Shown here in pieces: positions 22,214-33,726 of a stretch of 64,000 nt of DNA. The translations under genes were made by a program, and so were the position numbers. The stretch spans positions 1 through 64,000 of the forward strand of contig JASAND010004077.1 in the NCBI GenBank assembly GCA_030248195.1. Direction: 5' to 3'. The DNA is from Trissonchulus latispiculum (taxonomy: Eukaryota > Nematoda > Enoplea > Enoplida > Ironidae). Within the stretch, counting starts at the first letter, position 1. Every line of letters starts with the position of its first letter. The notes under the pieces were generated by a model. The model made no database searches. It was not told the origin of the DNA and was given only the letters and a program-made list of their open reading frames with translations.

Positions 22214-25200
22214 ATGCCTTCTTTTATGACACCAAGTAAGTTGCTGTTTGTTTATCTCTTAGTTCATACGTGTAATCTGCCATTTTTTATGTGCTAAAAC
22301 CGAACGTATATATATATAGATCTTATATACTGGTATGTCATGTGGAGTGGAGCATGAGTGACCGCGAATGTGTTGTTTAGCGAAGCTGGTCCATATTAGG
22401 CAGTGTGCTTTTAACTTTGTCCTCCCGACATTAAAAGAAAACTAATTGTTCATTTCTACAAACGACGCTATTTTTGACCAAAATACCTAGGTCAAGGGTT
22501 ATATATATATATATATATAAAAGTCTCCTTCTTGACCTTTTGTTTTTTGCGTTATTATTTTTACCTCGTTGTCGTTTCGTTGCTAGAACTTGATGAGCCT
22601 TGCATTTTTTGAGGATTTTGAAAAAGTGGGGGGGGGGCTCGAAAAGTGGGAATGGACGCCCACTGAAAAACATGCTAGTGAGCAGAAGTGGGAAGTCTGT
22701 GAGTGTATGCCAGTTCGCAATGATGTGAGTTGTCTCTAGGCCAAAACAGAGTGGGGGAGAAGTGGGGATGGCTCCCCCATCCACTAAGTGGGGGAGAAGT
22801 GGGGATGGCTCCCCCATCCACTAAAAAAAGCCAGTATATATATTATATATGTGATTTTCTTTTTTCTTTATTTTTTCAGTGCTTCCGCAGGTTGAAACCG
22901 TATTTGACGTGAAGGCTTTGCTAGACGATGAAGGCCGTCTGACCCTACAGAAGCTCCTGTACAGTTGCGGGCTGAACTTGTAAGTCTCCATACGTAACTT
23001 AGTTTAGTTTGTTACTGTTGGCATTTATTATCATTAGCAAGGGTAGCCCGACTTTTACCTGCCCTACCTTATTACAAATTTGGGGTAGGGTTTAAGCAGG
23101 CATATTTCTAGAAACCGTGCAAATTTTTGGCAAATCTAACGCTAAATTAGCTATTTCAAAGCCATTATAGAGCAAAATAAGCACTTTTTCTCGTGTTTTT
23201 GGAAATGTCTCGTAATTTTGAAAAATTTTAACTGTTTTTGTCTAAAAATTTGCATAAATTTTTAGTTTGACCCGCCTTTCCAGACGCTGTCCCTTGGCCC
23301 TGATTTTGCTAGCCGTTGTACGTACGGAACCTCTAAATTTTGAGGGGTTCTGTACCCCCATTCGCCGCTTGTTAAAGTGTGATTATTATTATTATTATTA
23401 TTATTGATTATAATCATTATTATTATTATTACTATTATTTTGGATTTATTGGGGCTAGTTACTGTGGGTTTACAGGGCTTATGTATTCTAGGAAATTTTT
23501 CTTGGGAGTGGGGCGAAAATTTTTCAAAATTTTTCTAAAAAAATGCTAAAACTAGCGCTATTTTTATAGTAATCGCCAAAAGAGTTCATTTTTTGTGTGA
23601 AAATAGCGCTTAAATAGGCAAACATCGACTAAAAATCTCCGGCGAAGCCGGAAAATTTTTGAAAATTGGGCCTTCTGAGCGATTTTTTCAGGAAAAAGTT
23701 GGTACCAAAAGGGGCACCCACTTTTTGGGGCGGGGGAACGATTTTGGGGGGTGTTTATGGCCCCCCAGTAGGGTTTAACAGGGTTTAACACGTAACTGGT
23801 TATTCCGATAGTAAAAGTATGGAGACAATAGGGATGGGCGCGGAAAAAAGGACTGGAAAAAAGGTTTTTTCCGTTTTTTCCGTTTTTTTCCGATGGGGTG
23901 GAAAAAAATGGAAAAATATTCCTAACGTTATTTTGACGATTTTTACAATAAAATACCATGTTTTCTGAGCTTTTCCAGCAATTTCACACTATTTACAACC
24001 TTTTCCGTGGGTCATAGTAGGTGGGGGTATGCTAAATCTGACGAAATTGTATTTGGGTTTTTTCGATGCATCGGAAAAAATGGAAAAATATTCGGGACAT
24101 GTTCTGAAAGTTAATTTATAACATCGGGACATTAAGAAACCATCAAAAACAGTGTTTAATGAGGTAAGAATACGATATTCATGCATTTGGGATTTAGCGT
24201 TTTCCCCTTGGAATGTGAAAATGATTGCGTAACTCAGGTATACCTAACAGTGGAGTGTTTTGTTTTTTCCCTTAGTGCCACACCCCAGTTGCTTTCGCGA
24301 TGAGGGGTAGTGCCATACCAAATTTTGTACTGGGTCCACGGTATGGCACTGACTGAATAATTGCATATCGCAATTACCCGAGGCATAGGCAAGGCTACTG
24401 CCGGAGCAGAAGTGGCCACGCTGCTTTCACCGCATCGTGAACACCCGTTAGCTCCATTCAAAGGGGTTTCCCCCCTTGATTGGCCAACTCCTTGAAAATC
24501 TCGGATAAGTACAAATACAATTAGGGGGGATGTTTTGGCACCGAGGTACCATTCCTATAATAATCAATTTCCTGTCGTCGGCGGACAACAGAGCACTTTG
24601 TGTTGCGAGATTTCAGTTTGAAAGTTCGATTTTGTTAAATTTCATTGTCGGATCCGTAGGATCCAAAATTTCATGTTTGCGGCCGATTGATGCAGAGACT
24701 ACCTTCTCATCTCTGGTCAGCCTTAGTTGATGCGTATACTTATTTATAGGTGTATGGTATGATTTAAAAATAGAATAATATTCCAATAAATTAATATTAA
24801 TATTAAAGATATGGTGACTTAGCTCATGGTGGAATTTGAGGGATATGTACGCCAAAACTTCCGATTGTAGTATTCAGTGGAAGAGAATGGTTATTCCAGT
24901 GGCCTTTTCCAGTTTCCATATTCCATTGGTTTAATATCCAAATATTTCAGCATGAATCAATCTCTTTGTAGACTGATACCATGTTCGCAAGTATAGGCTA
25001 TGGGTTTGTTTGTTTTGTAATCCCGAACTTTAACACCTCAATAGAAAATCGCTAAACAACAGCAAAATTTAGCCAACCGAACTCATAAGGCTTTCAGCCC
25101 GTTACAGATCGCAAGGCAACATAGCAACACGAATTCATTCCTACTAGAACCTTCGGCGTAGGAAAAGGTATGGGCACTCTAATATTAGTGAGTTAGTAGA

Positions 25201-28200
25201 CTCTTAATGAGACATAGAATCACTTTAACATCACTTCATCCGCGCAATCAATATTTTCGCTTCCACTCCGGGAAAGGGAAAAGAAAATTAATACAAGTTT
25301 GCCAATACTATCTAGTAATCTTTAAGAGCCTTCCAATAAGTATCATAACTTTCATGATTTCTGCCTATGTATATATATACTCTGCCTTCTTCAACCGGCG
25401 ACCCAAAGGCCAAAATACATCAAAATTCAAGATTTTAAGAAAATAAAAAGCAAACTTATCCTTTACGAGAAAGCTACTTCCAGTCTTGATCTACTTAAAT
25501 CTTATTTCAAATAAAATCAACATATATTAAAGTTTGAAAAAATACATTCCAAAAACTTAACTTATGCACCGCCATTCTTCATCAGCGCTCCAGTGGAGTG
25601 TTCAATCAAAACTGTTAAAATATCTGGAATTGTTTACTTTACGGAGCGTGTTACCTATGAAAACCACAAACTAGGTCTAGTAGAACCGCCAAAGTATACA
25701 GAAGTGACCTGTCCTTTGCTTTAACAGCGTCACCCGCTGAAAATATTTGATTCCTGTAACCACTACTGGAATCTTTCTAAGCGCTTGTGTAATTGCATTA
25801 CCCCTGTGCGGCTACAAATATCGTGAAAACTGCTTCTGTGCATGCAAAAACATGAAATAACGCAACATGAAATCTTTTTTTTCCGGAAAAAACCAACCCT
25901 AGGAGACAAGTCACGGTTTTCCGATTGTTTCACAATCTTCTGACCTGACATGCTGGGGCGTATCCATGGTTTTGAAAAGGAGGGGTCCAACCCAAAAAGT
26001 GGGGACTCCGGACCAAAACCAAACTTACGGAAAAATGTCCAAATTTGCCAAAAACTAGCCAAAATCTCAAAACATTTTCGAAAATTTCGAACACATTTTC
26101 GAAAACTGCCTCTATATAGCTGAAGAAATTTTCTCTATTTCTCGGTAATAATTTTAGCTTTTCTGTCAATTTTTAGTGCGCTGCGACAAGCCATCACACG
26201 TATGTGTATAATAGTCAAACAAGCTACAACCTTGGTTTCAAAATTATTTTGCGAGAAAGTTTTCAAAAACTTTTCTAACATTTTGCTAAACTATTCAGTC
26301 ATTTACTTTGGGTTGTCTGAAATGAATCTGGATATTTCTCTCAATCCAATCGGATTTTGTTTGGATATATTATTATACAACTGGGGATTTTTTGGTTTTT
26401 TTACTGGGGGGGGGGCGGGGGGGGGGGCCCCCCACTTTTTGGGTCCCCCCCACTCGACCTCTCCCCCCCCACTCGTTCCCCTCCCCACTTTTTGGGCTTC
26501 CTCCCCCACTCACCCTAAGGTGCCCAGAAAATGCCAAATTTTTAGGGTTTTTTGTAAAAATTTTCAAATTTTTTCCGGTAAAAAATCGTCTATTTTGGTG
26601 CCAAAACAAAATCGTCTATTTTGGTGCCCAAACTTAATTTTTGAGCACTTTTAAGCTAAGTTATAGCAGTATATGTAGAAAACAGGCTTTTTATACTGTA
26701 TTTTTGACATTTTTAGCTAATTTTATCCCCCCCACTTTTGGACCTCCCCCCCCCACTAGTGGAGGGGGGGTCCCCACCCCACTCTTCCCCCCACTTTTTT
26801 TGCCTAAAAAACCCCCAGTACAACAATAACAATTATCCCGAATGTTTACGAATTACAAATGGTATAATAAGTCAGCTGTATGTGCACACATTTTTGTTTT
26901 ATTCTGTTTATTTGTATATTTCAGGCCGGATCCGTTCGGACTTCTGCCGCAGCCATCACGTTCTCCGGCATCCCCGGGTCTTGCGGACTCCTGCGCACTC
27001 TCACCAGCCACCACCACCACCCCACTGCCCGCAGTTGGGGCCCGTCGACCCTCATCTGAGGGGTACCCGGGGCCGGAGCCGGGAGCTCTGGAGGGGGCAA
27101 GTGACTATGCGACAGCCTCTAGTGAGGATCCCCCACTTCAGAGCAGCTCCTCATATCGATCCCTGGATTCCTGCTCTTCGGCCGTTCCGATACCTGCCCC
27201 GTCGCCTAAGGCTAAGGCTCCTGAGACTCAGGCTATAGTGGTTATGACCAGCAGTGACTCCGGATTTAGCAGTGAATCGCCGGGTGAAACGGTGACAGAT
27301 TTCGAGGAGGATTTTGGATCGGGATACTCCGGTTTGGAGAATCCTCGTGCGGAGTCGGTTGCTACTGCTACTGCTACTACTCCTACTGGTACTGGTGGTA
27401 CTGCTACTACGTTTGGGGCTACGATCAAACCGTTGAAGCCTGCTCCTGTACAGGCTGTGTTAGGTGGTAAGTGAAACTTTTTTGTTGTGTATGGAATAAA
27501 GTTGCTGCAGGTGCACATTAATGTGCTCACTCTCACTAAAAACTAAGAAAGGTTGAGAACTTGCCCGTTCATGCTTGAACAGAATCCTGTTGTACGTATG
27601 TACCGTATATTGTCGCTATTCCCCCGGGGGGGATGAGAATGTTTTGAAAAATGAGCCAACAATTGGTATTTTTTGTATTTCAGAAGAATTTTCAGAAACT
27701 TCTGGAAGGCCACAGGCAGATAGACATTTGTAGATAAAACTTTTTTGAAAATCTACACATTTCCGGCAAAACTTTGGGCACCTAGCAAGTCCAGAGGGAA
27801 GTAAAACTGTTCAGGGGCAGAGGTTAATTTTGCCCCCTCCCCTGAAAAAACTACCCTGAGTGAGAGTAGGGGAGTTTGAGCTTGATATTTTTATGTCAAT
27901 ATTATATGATATTTTGTTCTCTTAACAACAAAGTTTGGATTTACTGAAAGGATTTCTCTATTGGGATGTTGGGAAGGGGGGGGGGTTCAATGTCCGTGGA
28001 TGCAATGAATTTTGTAGTTTTTAGTAAGCAAAAAGAAGCAAATTGTGGAAATTTGAGTTTATCCCAAAAGGTTTTGGATTAATTGGCGTTTTTCAGGCAA
28101 TTTTTTCATTTTAGCCAGTTTTCCCTATTCTTGCCGGGGTACTGTTCAAATTTTTGACTTGTCTTAAAATGAGTTAGTCTTCTAAAATCAGCTAAGAATT

Positions 28201-28908
28201 AGAAAGTAACATAAACTTTGACTTTGAGCACTACAGTTTTCTGAACTTTTGAACGACCACCAAAATTCATTGAGACTGTTCACTCACACCTCACACCAAA
28301 GGTCGCAGGGGTCTAGACCTCCCTTTTGTGCTCACAAAAGGAAAAACTTGCCAATTTTATAGCAGAAGAAGCAGCCGTTTTTAAAACATGTTCGCGGTTT
28401 CGGCGCAATAATTTCGTTTGTGGCATCCAATGTACGATTTTTGGGTAACAATGTTCAACTTCTGGGGATTACGCTGTATCTGACCTTGCACCCCCTTTTC
28501 AAAATCCTACATCTTTTTAAATTACCACTGCATTTTCAAAATTAATTTTCCGGCAACGACGGAAGAATTTTTAACGAAATTTTCGCTAGCTAGCTTCAAG
28601 CACGCCTAAAATTAGCCATTTTCAAATCGAGATTTTGACTAATTTGGAACAAGTCAGATTTCTATTCATTTCTGGGATTTAAACATGCCGAGTTTTAGAG
28701 AGTACATATATATAATAGCATAACCATTGCATTGTCACATTTTTTGTTTATTTAAATTTATTATTTCGATTTTTATTTTGTTTCAGCTCCCGCGGATAAT
28801 GGAGGGTCACCGGCAGCAACCGCTTCCGCCACCCAGCCGATCAAACGAACCCTTGGACCCGCGCACCGGCGCTACCGGAAGATTTGTGAGGCCCTTCATG
28901 TCAATTAA
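22214..28908 (+). CDS. Four-exon gene for a 261-residue Ser/Pro/Thr-rich protein of unknown function
   Basis: Coding exons: 22214-22235, 22880-22979, 26925-27466 and 28787-28908 (TAA at 28906). All introns have GT/AG ends with good consensus (GTAAGT donors; TTTTTTCAG, TATATTTCAG and TTTTGTTTCAG acceptors), and all three phases join (1, 2, 1), giving 261 residues. Residues 8-41 look ordered (VFDVKALLDDEGRLTLQ, then KLLYSCGLNL). From about 42 the protein is disordered in character, rich in Pro, Ser, Ala and Thr. D152-S-G-F-S-S157 fits the beta-TrCP degron DSG-phi-x-S, followed by an acidic patch (DFEEDFGSGYSG). The C-terminus is basic (PAHRRYRKIC). The first ATG is tentative: the frame stays open upstream to a TAG at 22166, so further 5' exons are possible. 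I do not recognise the family. The structure is confident, the function unknown. Confidence 0.72.
22236..22879 (+). other. Intron 1 with a 37-bp tandem duplication
   Basis: At 22752-22825 a unit GTGGGGGAGAAGTGGGGATG continuing with GCTCCCCCATCCACTAA occurs twice head to tail. Each unit is itself partly palindromic (GGGGGAG / CTCCCCC). TA repeats lie at 22500-22520 and 22835-22850. Nothing else is assignable. Confidence 0.6.
23382..23440. repeat. (ATT)n microsatellite in intron 2
   Basis: ATT/TTA trinucleotides with a few interruptions, about 60 bp. Confidence 0.85.
23466..23765. mobile_element. Relative of the GCTGGGCTTATTCTAG MITE (inverted copy)
   Basis: Carries the same landmarks as 21642-22033 in reverse order: a GGGCTTATGTATTCTAG-like left end, the hairpin CCGGCGAAGCCGG (23639-23651), then TGAGCGATTTTTTCAGG and GGTACCAAAAGGGGC-ACCCACTTTTT. 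The right terminus is eroded. It is intronic. Confidence 0.6.
24230..24450 (-). ncRNA. Structured RNA-like sequence (weak snRNA-like candidate)
   Basis: Read on minus, the region folds into an AATTGC/GCAATT hairpin (about 24360-24376), a 10-bp stem GTGCCATACC/GGTATGGCAC (about 24308-24352) whose 3' side follows an AAAATTTGG that resembles an Sm site, and then CCCCTCATCGCGAAAGCAAC-TGGGG, a terminal stem with wobble pairs (about 24282-24305). Sm-site plus terminal stem-loop is how Sm-class snRNAs end. I could not match it to U1, U2, U4, U5, U11 or U12, and the Sm-like site overlaps the stem. It may instead be a repeat with inverted ends. Confidence 0.22.
24480..26370. other. Remainder of intron 2 without recognisable features
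   Basis: AT-rich DNA with a short G/C-run block at 25975-26000. No domain-like ORF or clear inverted termini found. Confidence 0.4.
26381..26818. mobile_element. TIR MITE just upstream of exon 3, TACAA duplication
   Basis: The 438-bp element runs from CTGGGGATTTTTTGG to CCTAAAAAACCCCCAG and is flanked by exact TACAA (26376-26380 and 26819-26823). The interior has long G and C runs (26405-26475, 26728-26795). It ends only about 105 bp before the exon 3 acceptor, so it forms part of the distal intron. The superfamily is not assigned; a 5-bp TSD or a TA target are both possible. Confidence 0.7.
27467..28786 (+). other. Intron 3
   Basis: Begins GTAAGTG and ends TTTTATTTTGTTTCAG. AT-rich. A hairpin-like CCGGCAACGACGG at about 28550 suggests an eroded relic of the 21642 MITE family. 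No gene is seen. Confidence 0.65.
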
Positions 28909-29221
28909 TATTGACAGCTTTTCCGGTCCGCCGATATGTACTATACTACTGAGCTGCTTTGTCCTTGTAAATAGGACAATGTCTTTGACTTGACTGCCTA
29001 CTTATTTTACCCTTATCTCTCTACCTTACCTTACCTTGTTTTACCTTCCGACTTTTTTTGGGAACGACAAGCATCTTCACATCGATTGAAGACCCCGGTT
29101 TTATCCTATCTATCATTATTTACATTCGCACCCGACAGTTTTACCATAACGTAATCTCTGCCGTGTTTGGCCGACTAGTTTTAATCTCCCGACTTGGCTA
29201 TATTCCTCTATCCGCTCCACT

Positions 29222-29290
29222 GCTCTTACTACTGCTACTTCTACCACTACTACTACTACTACTGCTACTACTGCTGCTCTACTACTACCT
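29222..29290. repeat. CTA/CTG/CTT trinucleotide microsatellite
   Basis: Runs of CTACTGCTACTT-type triplets for about 65 bp; frames through it give Leu or Tyr runs. Confidence 0.8.
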
Positions 29291-31422
29291 GCCTACCTCT
29301 ACTCGTGTCCTGTGCACTCTTCCTATACAGTAGGATCTATTTGACCCGGCGTACAACTGGTGGCTTGGCTGGCACTGTAAGGGTGCTAGTGACGCCCGTC
29401 TTGCGCATTTCTGGGATTAGGGAATTGCAATTATTTTGTGGAGCGATGCTCGTTTGCTTTGGCAAACTGTGCCTATCTCGGCAGCAAACCTTGAGTCTTT
29501 GTTGCTGCTATTGCAGTTAATTTGTGTGAACTGCTAGCGCCCTGTGTCGTAATCTGAGTCGGTGGAATCAGTGATTTTATCGTGCTCTGGCCTCGTGCTC
29601 TCGCGCTCATGTTGCCTCGTTGGTGCGGCGGTCGTTGCTATGGGTAACCCCTCCCTGGTTACCCATTCTCATCCTATTATCGCCCCTTTGACCGCACTCA
29701 AAGTACGGCACGGCTGGCTCCCTTGCTCGCTCTGCGTTTCTGCTGCGTTGCGGCGCAGCAATTTCTCCAGCGTTCTGGTCTTGAGTTGGCTGGCTTACGT
29801 ACTGTCATACCCGGTGCAGTTCTTCTGTGCCCAGAAGTTGGCTACAGGAGTTTTGTCTTCTCTGCGCTCAGGCAGGTCAATCTAATTTGCATATGTGGAG
29901 GGAGACGCTGGACTGTTGTTCTGGTTGCTCTGCTTGTCCCATGCTTGGAAACGGTCTACCTGTTGTTGGCTGGAACACTGCCAGATAGTAGACACCCCCT
30001 TCTGGTCGCTTGCCCTCTTTCTTGGAGGTTCTCTATTCTACAAGGCTGGTTTGGTGAGGCCAAAATTTCGCCTAGACCCCGAGACTGACCAAGTCTTGGC
30101 TTTTGGGCTAGACCGAGACGTCCGATGTTGCTCTATGTACATCCCATCCCTGCTACATTTACAGAGAAAAGGGTTTTGATGATCCAACATGTCTGCTGCC
30201 TTTGCCTTCTGTTGCTTTTTGGAGTCGGCTGTCGCGCAGCAAGGTTCCTGATGGACTGGCGAAATAGCGCATGCCCTACTCCATTGGCTATCTCCTGTTT
30301 CTGACATGTTAAGGCTTTGCCTTAATATAACTGTAGTATGGCAGACGTTTTTCATTATTTCTTTACGGTTAATGTCTTGTATCCTTCGCGCGTCCACTTG
30401 CCATCCAATGTGTATTTTGTTGTTCTTGTATCTTGTGTTTTGAGTTGTACTTATGTACGTATTTTATGAGCTACTGTGTGCGTTTAGGTTGGCCAATACA
30501 CAAGCGTGTATTGGGACTTGCCTTGTCGTCTGGCGTAAACGGTGAAGACGTTTGCGTTGCCTCACTTGATTCCATTCCAAATTTTATGTTTGCAGTTCTT
30601 CGAATCTTATTTTCACCAAAAATTTTCAACTCTGTGGAAGTATAGAATTAGAATCTAAATTCACCAAATTTAATTTTTGGTGTCCTGCGCTGTGCGTCTA
30701 TACTGATTACGCCACTGTAGCTATGCTGTGATGTTAGTCAGAATCGTTGTGCGTGTGATCAGTTCAGGTTTCGTGTTGTACTCGATGCAGTGTGTCAGTT
30801 ACACTTTTTGAAAAGACAAAATTAAACGCGATTTCTTCGTTTAAAATTTTTTAGATTCATCATTTTAGCTATAACATGCGCCCACACATGCAAGCCCCCT
30901 TCTGGTCGGTCTAGGCGTAGTTTTGTTGTGGTTGTATTGTGCGTATTATTTGTGGCGACATTGGCCTTTGATGCAGCGCGTTGTTGTTAACCGAAAGGTT
31001 GGTGGTTACAGTTGTACCATGCTTTTCTATTGTAGTTTTCACTCTAGTGAACTGTTTTGCGGAGATGCCATTTACTTTGTTTGGAGCTAGATGTCTTTTG
31101 CGAAGGTTTCGTGTAAACCTCACGTGTCTGTGTGCTTCTGTACTTGTCAGAGGTGCTCGTAACCTACTTTTCGCGACTTGTATTTTTGCGACGTATAGCG
31201 GCGCTTTGTGCATGACTTCTTTTAGGTGCTGATTGTTACAATAATTATTGTGTTTGTTTGCAGAGTGGAATCTTGGGTGTTTGTACCGCCCCCTTCCTTC
31301 CGGAAGTCAAAATAGTTTAGTGCAGATTTTTGTGTAAATGATTTTATTGGATTGAACTCACTTAAAAAGTCCTATTTTTCACTAAAATTCGTGACTTTTT
31401 TCTCTGATGCTTTTTCCAAGAT

Positions 31423-31431
31423 ATAAAAGGA
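31423..31431 (+). promoter_or_regulatory. TATA-box-like sequence
   Basis: TATAAAAGG matches the consensus TATA box. No coding exon was identified in the following kilobase, so its use as a promoter is unproven. Confidence 0.2.
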
Positions 31432-32026
31432 AGAGCTCAAGCTTGGGCTCCTCTGATAAGTTTACCCAACAAGGTTCCTCGCTTCTTTGTAAGCCTTGAG
31501 TGTATGCTCAGTGTTGTAGTAGCAGTACTTTTGAGTCTTAGTGCTCATGCGTATGTGTATGGTGGTGGTAGTGGTAGTAGTAAGCAAGTAGTAAGCAGTA
31601 TATACGTAATATATGCTAATGTGCAGTCAATTTAATTCAGTTTGCGGTGTGCTGTATTGACGATTTGGCTGTCTTGCAGCATCTTCTACTGTATTCGGTG
31701 TGGTCACATTGTGTATTTCATACACACTCTTTTATGTTGTAGCTGGGTGTTTGATCCTGCAAGTTGATTGAAATTTTATTCTTAGCAAAAAATTGAAGCG
31801 TGTATTGCAGGTGGTGACTGAAACGTTTTATCTTTTAGCTAAAATTGGAAGCCTCAGTTTATCTCTACTCTCTGTCAACTTGCAATTTGGCTAACTTAGG
31901 AATAAATATATATTATATACTGTACTTGTAACTTGAGAAACGTCTTGGATACTGTACTTGTAATGAACACTGTATGTTCTTCTAACTTGAGAAACAGTTT
32001 TGTCACAGTGTAATGACTGTGTGAGT

Positions 32027-32028
<2 letters not shown>

Positions 32029-32057
<29 letters not shown>
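32029..32057. repeat. (TAA)n microsatellite
   Basis: About nine ATA/TAA triplets. Confidence 0.9.
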
Positions 32058-32145
32058 TGATTGCTTATGAATTTTATGATGTCTAGTAGTGCGTGCGCAC
32101 TTTTGAGAGGTGCTTCAGGTAGTCTTGAATTGGTTGTTGACTTGG

Positions 32146-32461
32146 GCTTATTCTGGGGAATTTCTTGAGGGCAGGTATTTATCTCTGGAGGACCCTGCGT
32201 GGGGAGGTCAAAATTTTGTAAAACTTTCTAAACGTGCAAGAAATTCGCTATTTTCCAGGATTCGCCGGAAAGGTTGATTTTTAGTACACTTTAATACATT
32301 TTAATACATACGTAGGCAGAGTTTGTGCTACATAACGGATAGAGTTTGATAAATAATTTAAAATTGGGTCTCCTGAGCAATGCTTTCAGGGCAATATTTG
32401 GTACCAAAAGGGGCACCCACTTTTTTGGAGGAGGTCGTTTATGAGGGTAGAATGGGCCCAG
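32146..32461. mobile_element. Relative of the GCTGGGCTTATTCTAG MITE, third copy
   Basis: Left GGGCTTATTCTGGGG, an eroded hairpin (GGATTCGCCGG at about 32269), the GGTACCAAAAGGGGCACCCA block (32400), and the right end AGAATGGGCCCAG. The order matches 23466-23765. Termini are decayed. Confidence 0.6.
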
Positions 32462-33726
32462 TTAACAGATCTATATATATATATGCGTTATTTTTGTTCT
32501 GTGGGCTATTTTATTTTTATATGCTCTCTCTGCAAACTTCACAAATTATGTTTGCGTATTTAGTTTGTTCTGGCGTTAGCGATTGTGGGTGTAGGGTCAT
32601 CTAGAGAAGTTTGGTGGGTGGGGTCAGCCATTTTCGAGTTAAGACGGGATGGAGAAAAATCAAATTTGGGGAGATTGTAACAAATTTTTCGACAACAATT
32701 CAGATTTTATATACAATTTTTACACAAATTTAGATTTATTTTTAGATTTAGTATATACACCTATGAGTAAGTGTATCGATTTTATTGAAATAGGATATTT
32801 GCAACTAAATTAGGTTAAATCGCAACATTTTTGGTCATTTATTCGAATCTTTTCGAATCTTTTTAGATTAGTTTTCGAGAGTGGAGCGGCACTTGTACAT
32901 TTGGAGGGGGGGTACCCTCCACTCCCACCCCTGGTCTGGTTTGTTTGTTTTTTGGTGATCTTGTCAGTATTTTGTGTTCGAAGCAATTTGAAGTCTAAAC
33001 CCCTTGTGGGGGTGACATTCTTTAATTGCATTGCATTGTTAAACTGCCTTACAGGAAATTTCTCACTTGAAACATTAGTCTATATTCATTTAAGCTTAAG
33101 CTGAACTTTCTACTTTCCGTTTACACTTGGTTATTCTGAAGGCTACTTATGCTTGAATCATTTGCGGCATAGTGTCTGTTGATTTTGCGTGCAGGGTAGT
33201 AGCTATCGTAAGGGTTTTTTTGCTGTTGTCAGTATTTATCATGGCTTATTATTCGAGTATTGGTATTATGGACTATTTTTATCAGACTTACATCTATTAA
33301 GTTATATTTTGATCTAGCTTTCCTGTATATTTTGTTAAAAGTACTTTTATTTTAATCAAAACCTGTGTACTAAGGAATTTGCGGTGGCTGGGAAGGTGTG
33401 TTTTAACTTAATTGGTTTGTTATGATTTTTGAAATTATTGAATTGGTGAGTGTTGCTTTGGGCCATTAAATAATCGTCATTAGATTAGGATTCGGATGCC
33501 AGTTTGTAGAGAAATTAGTTTTGACTCAGGGAAACCTAGTCAAATATGTAAGTAGGCGATCGTTCTCAGTCTCAGACAATCTTAGTTTCGTTCGTTCTTT
33601 CATTTTGCTGGCAAATGCTGACTAACGGAAATAGCAACAGTTTGATCTCCATGGTGCTAAACGATCAGATCGGAATACAATTACTGCAGCTTTACATCGT
33701 ATGTAGCTCCTTTACCTCACGGCTGT
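32462..33726. other. AT-rich spacer
   Basis: No domain-like ORF, no clear repeat. A short AGGGGGGGTACCCTCC-like block lies at 32903-32925. Confidence 0.4.

Larger units (their letters stand above)
28909..31915 (+). other. Possible long 3' UTR of the four-exon gene, or downstream spacer
   Basis: After the stop codon the sequence loses the G/C-run repeats and is T-rich on + for about 3 kb. ORFs of 80-120 codons here have no domain or consistent composition. A trinucleotide CTA/CTG array lies at 29222-29290. AATAAA occurs at about 31902 (AGGAATAAATATA) and could be the polyadenylation signal. A TATAAAAGG at about 31423 could instead be a promoter. The 3' UTR reading is inference from composition. 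Confidence 0.3.

Noticed and set aside
29562..30397. ORFs of 90-120 codons on both strands
   Set aside because: No domain, no splice logic, composition unlike the nearby real exons.
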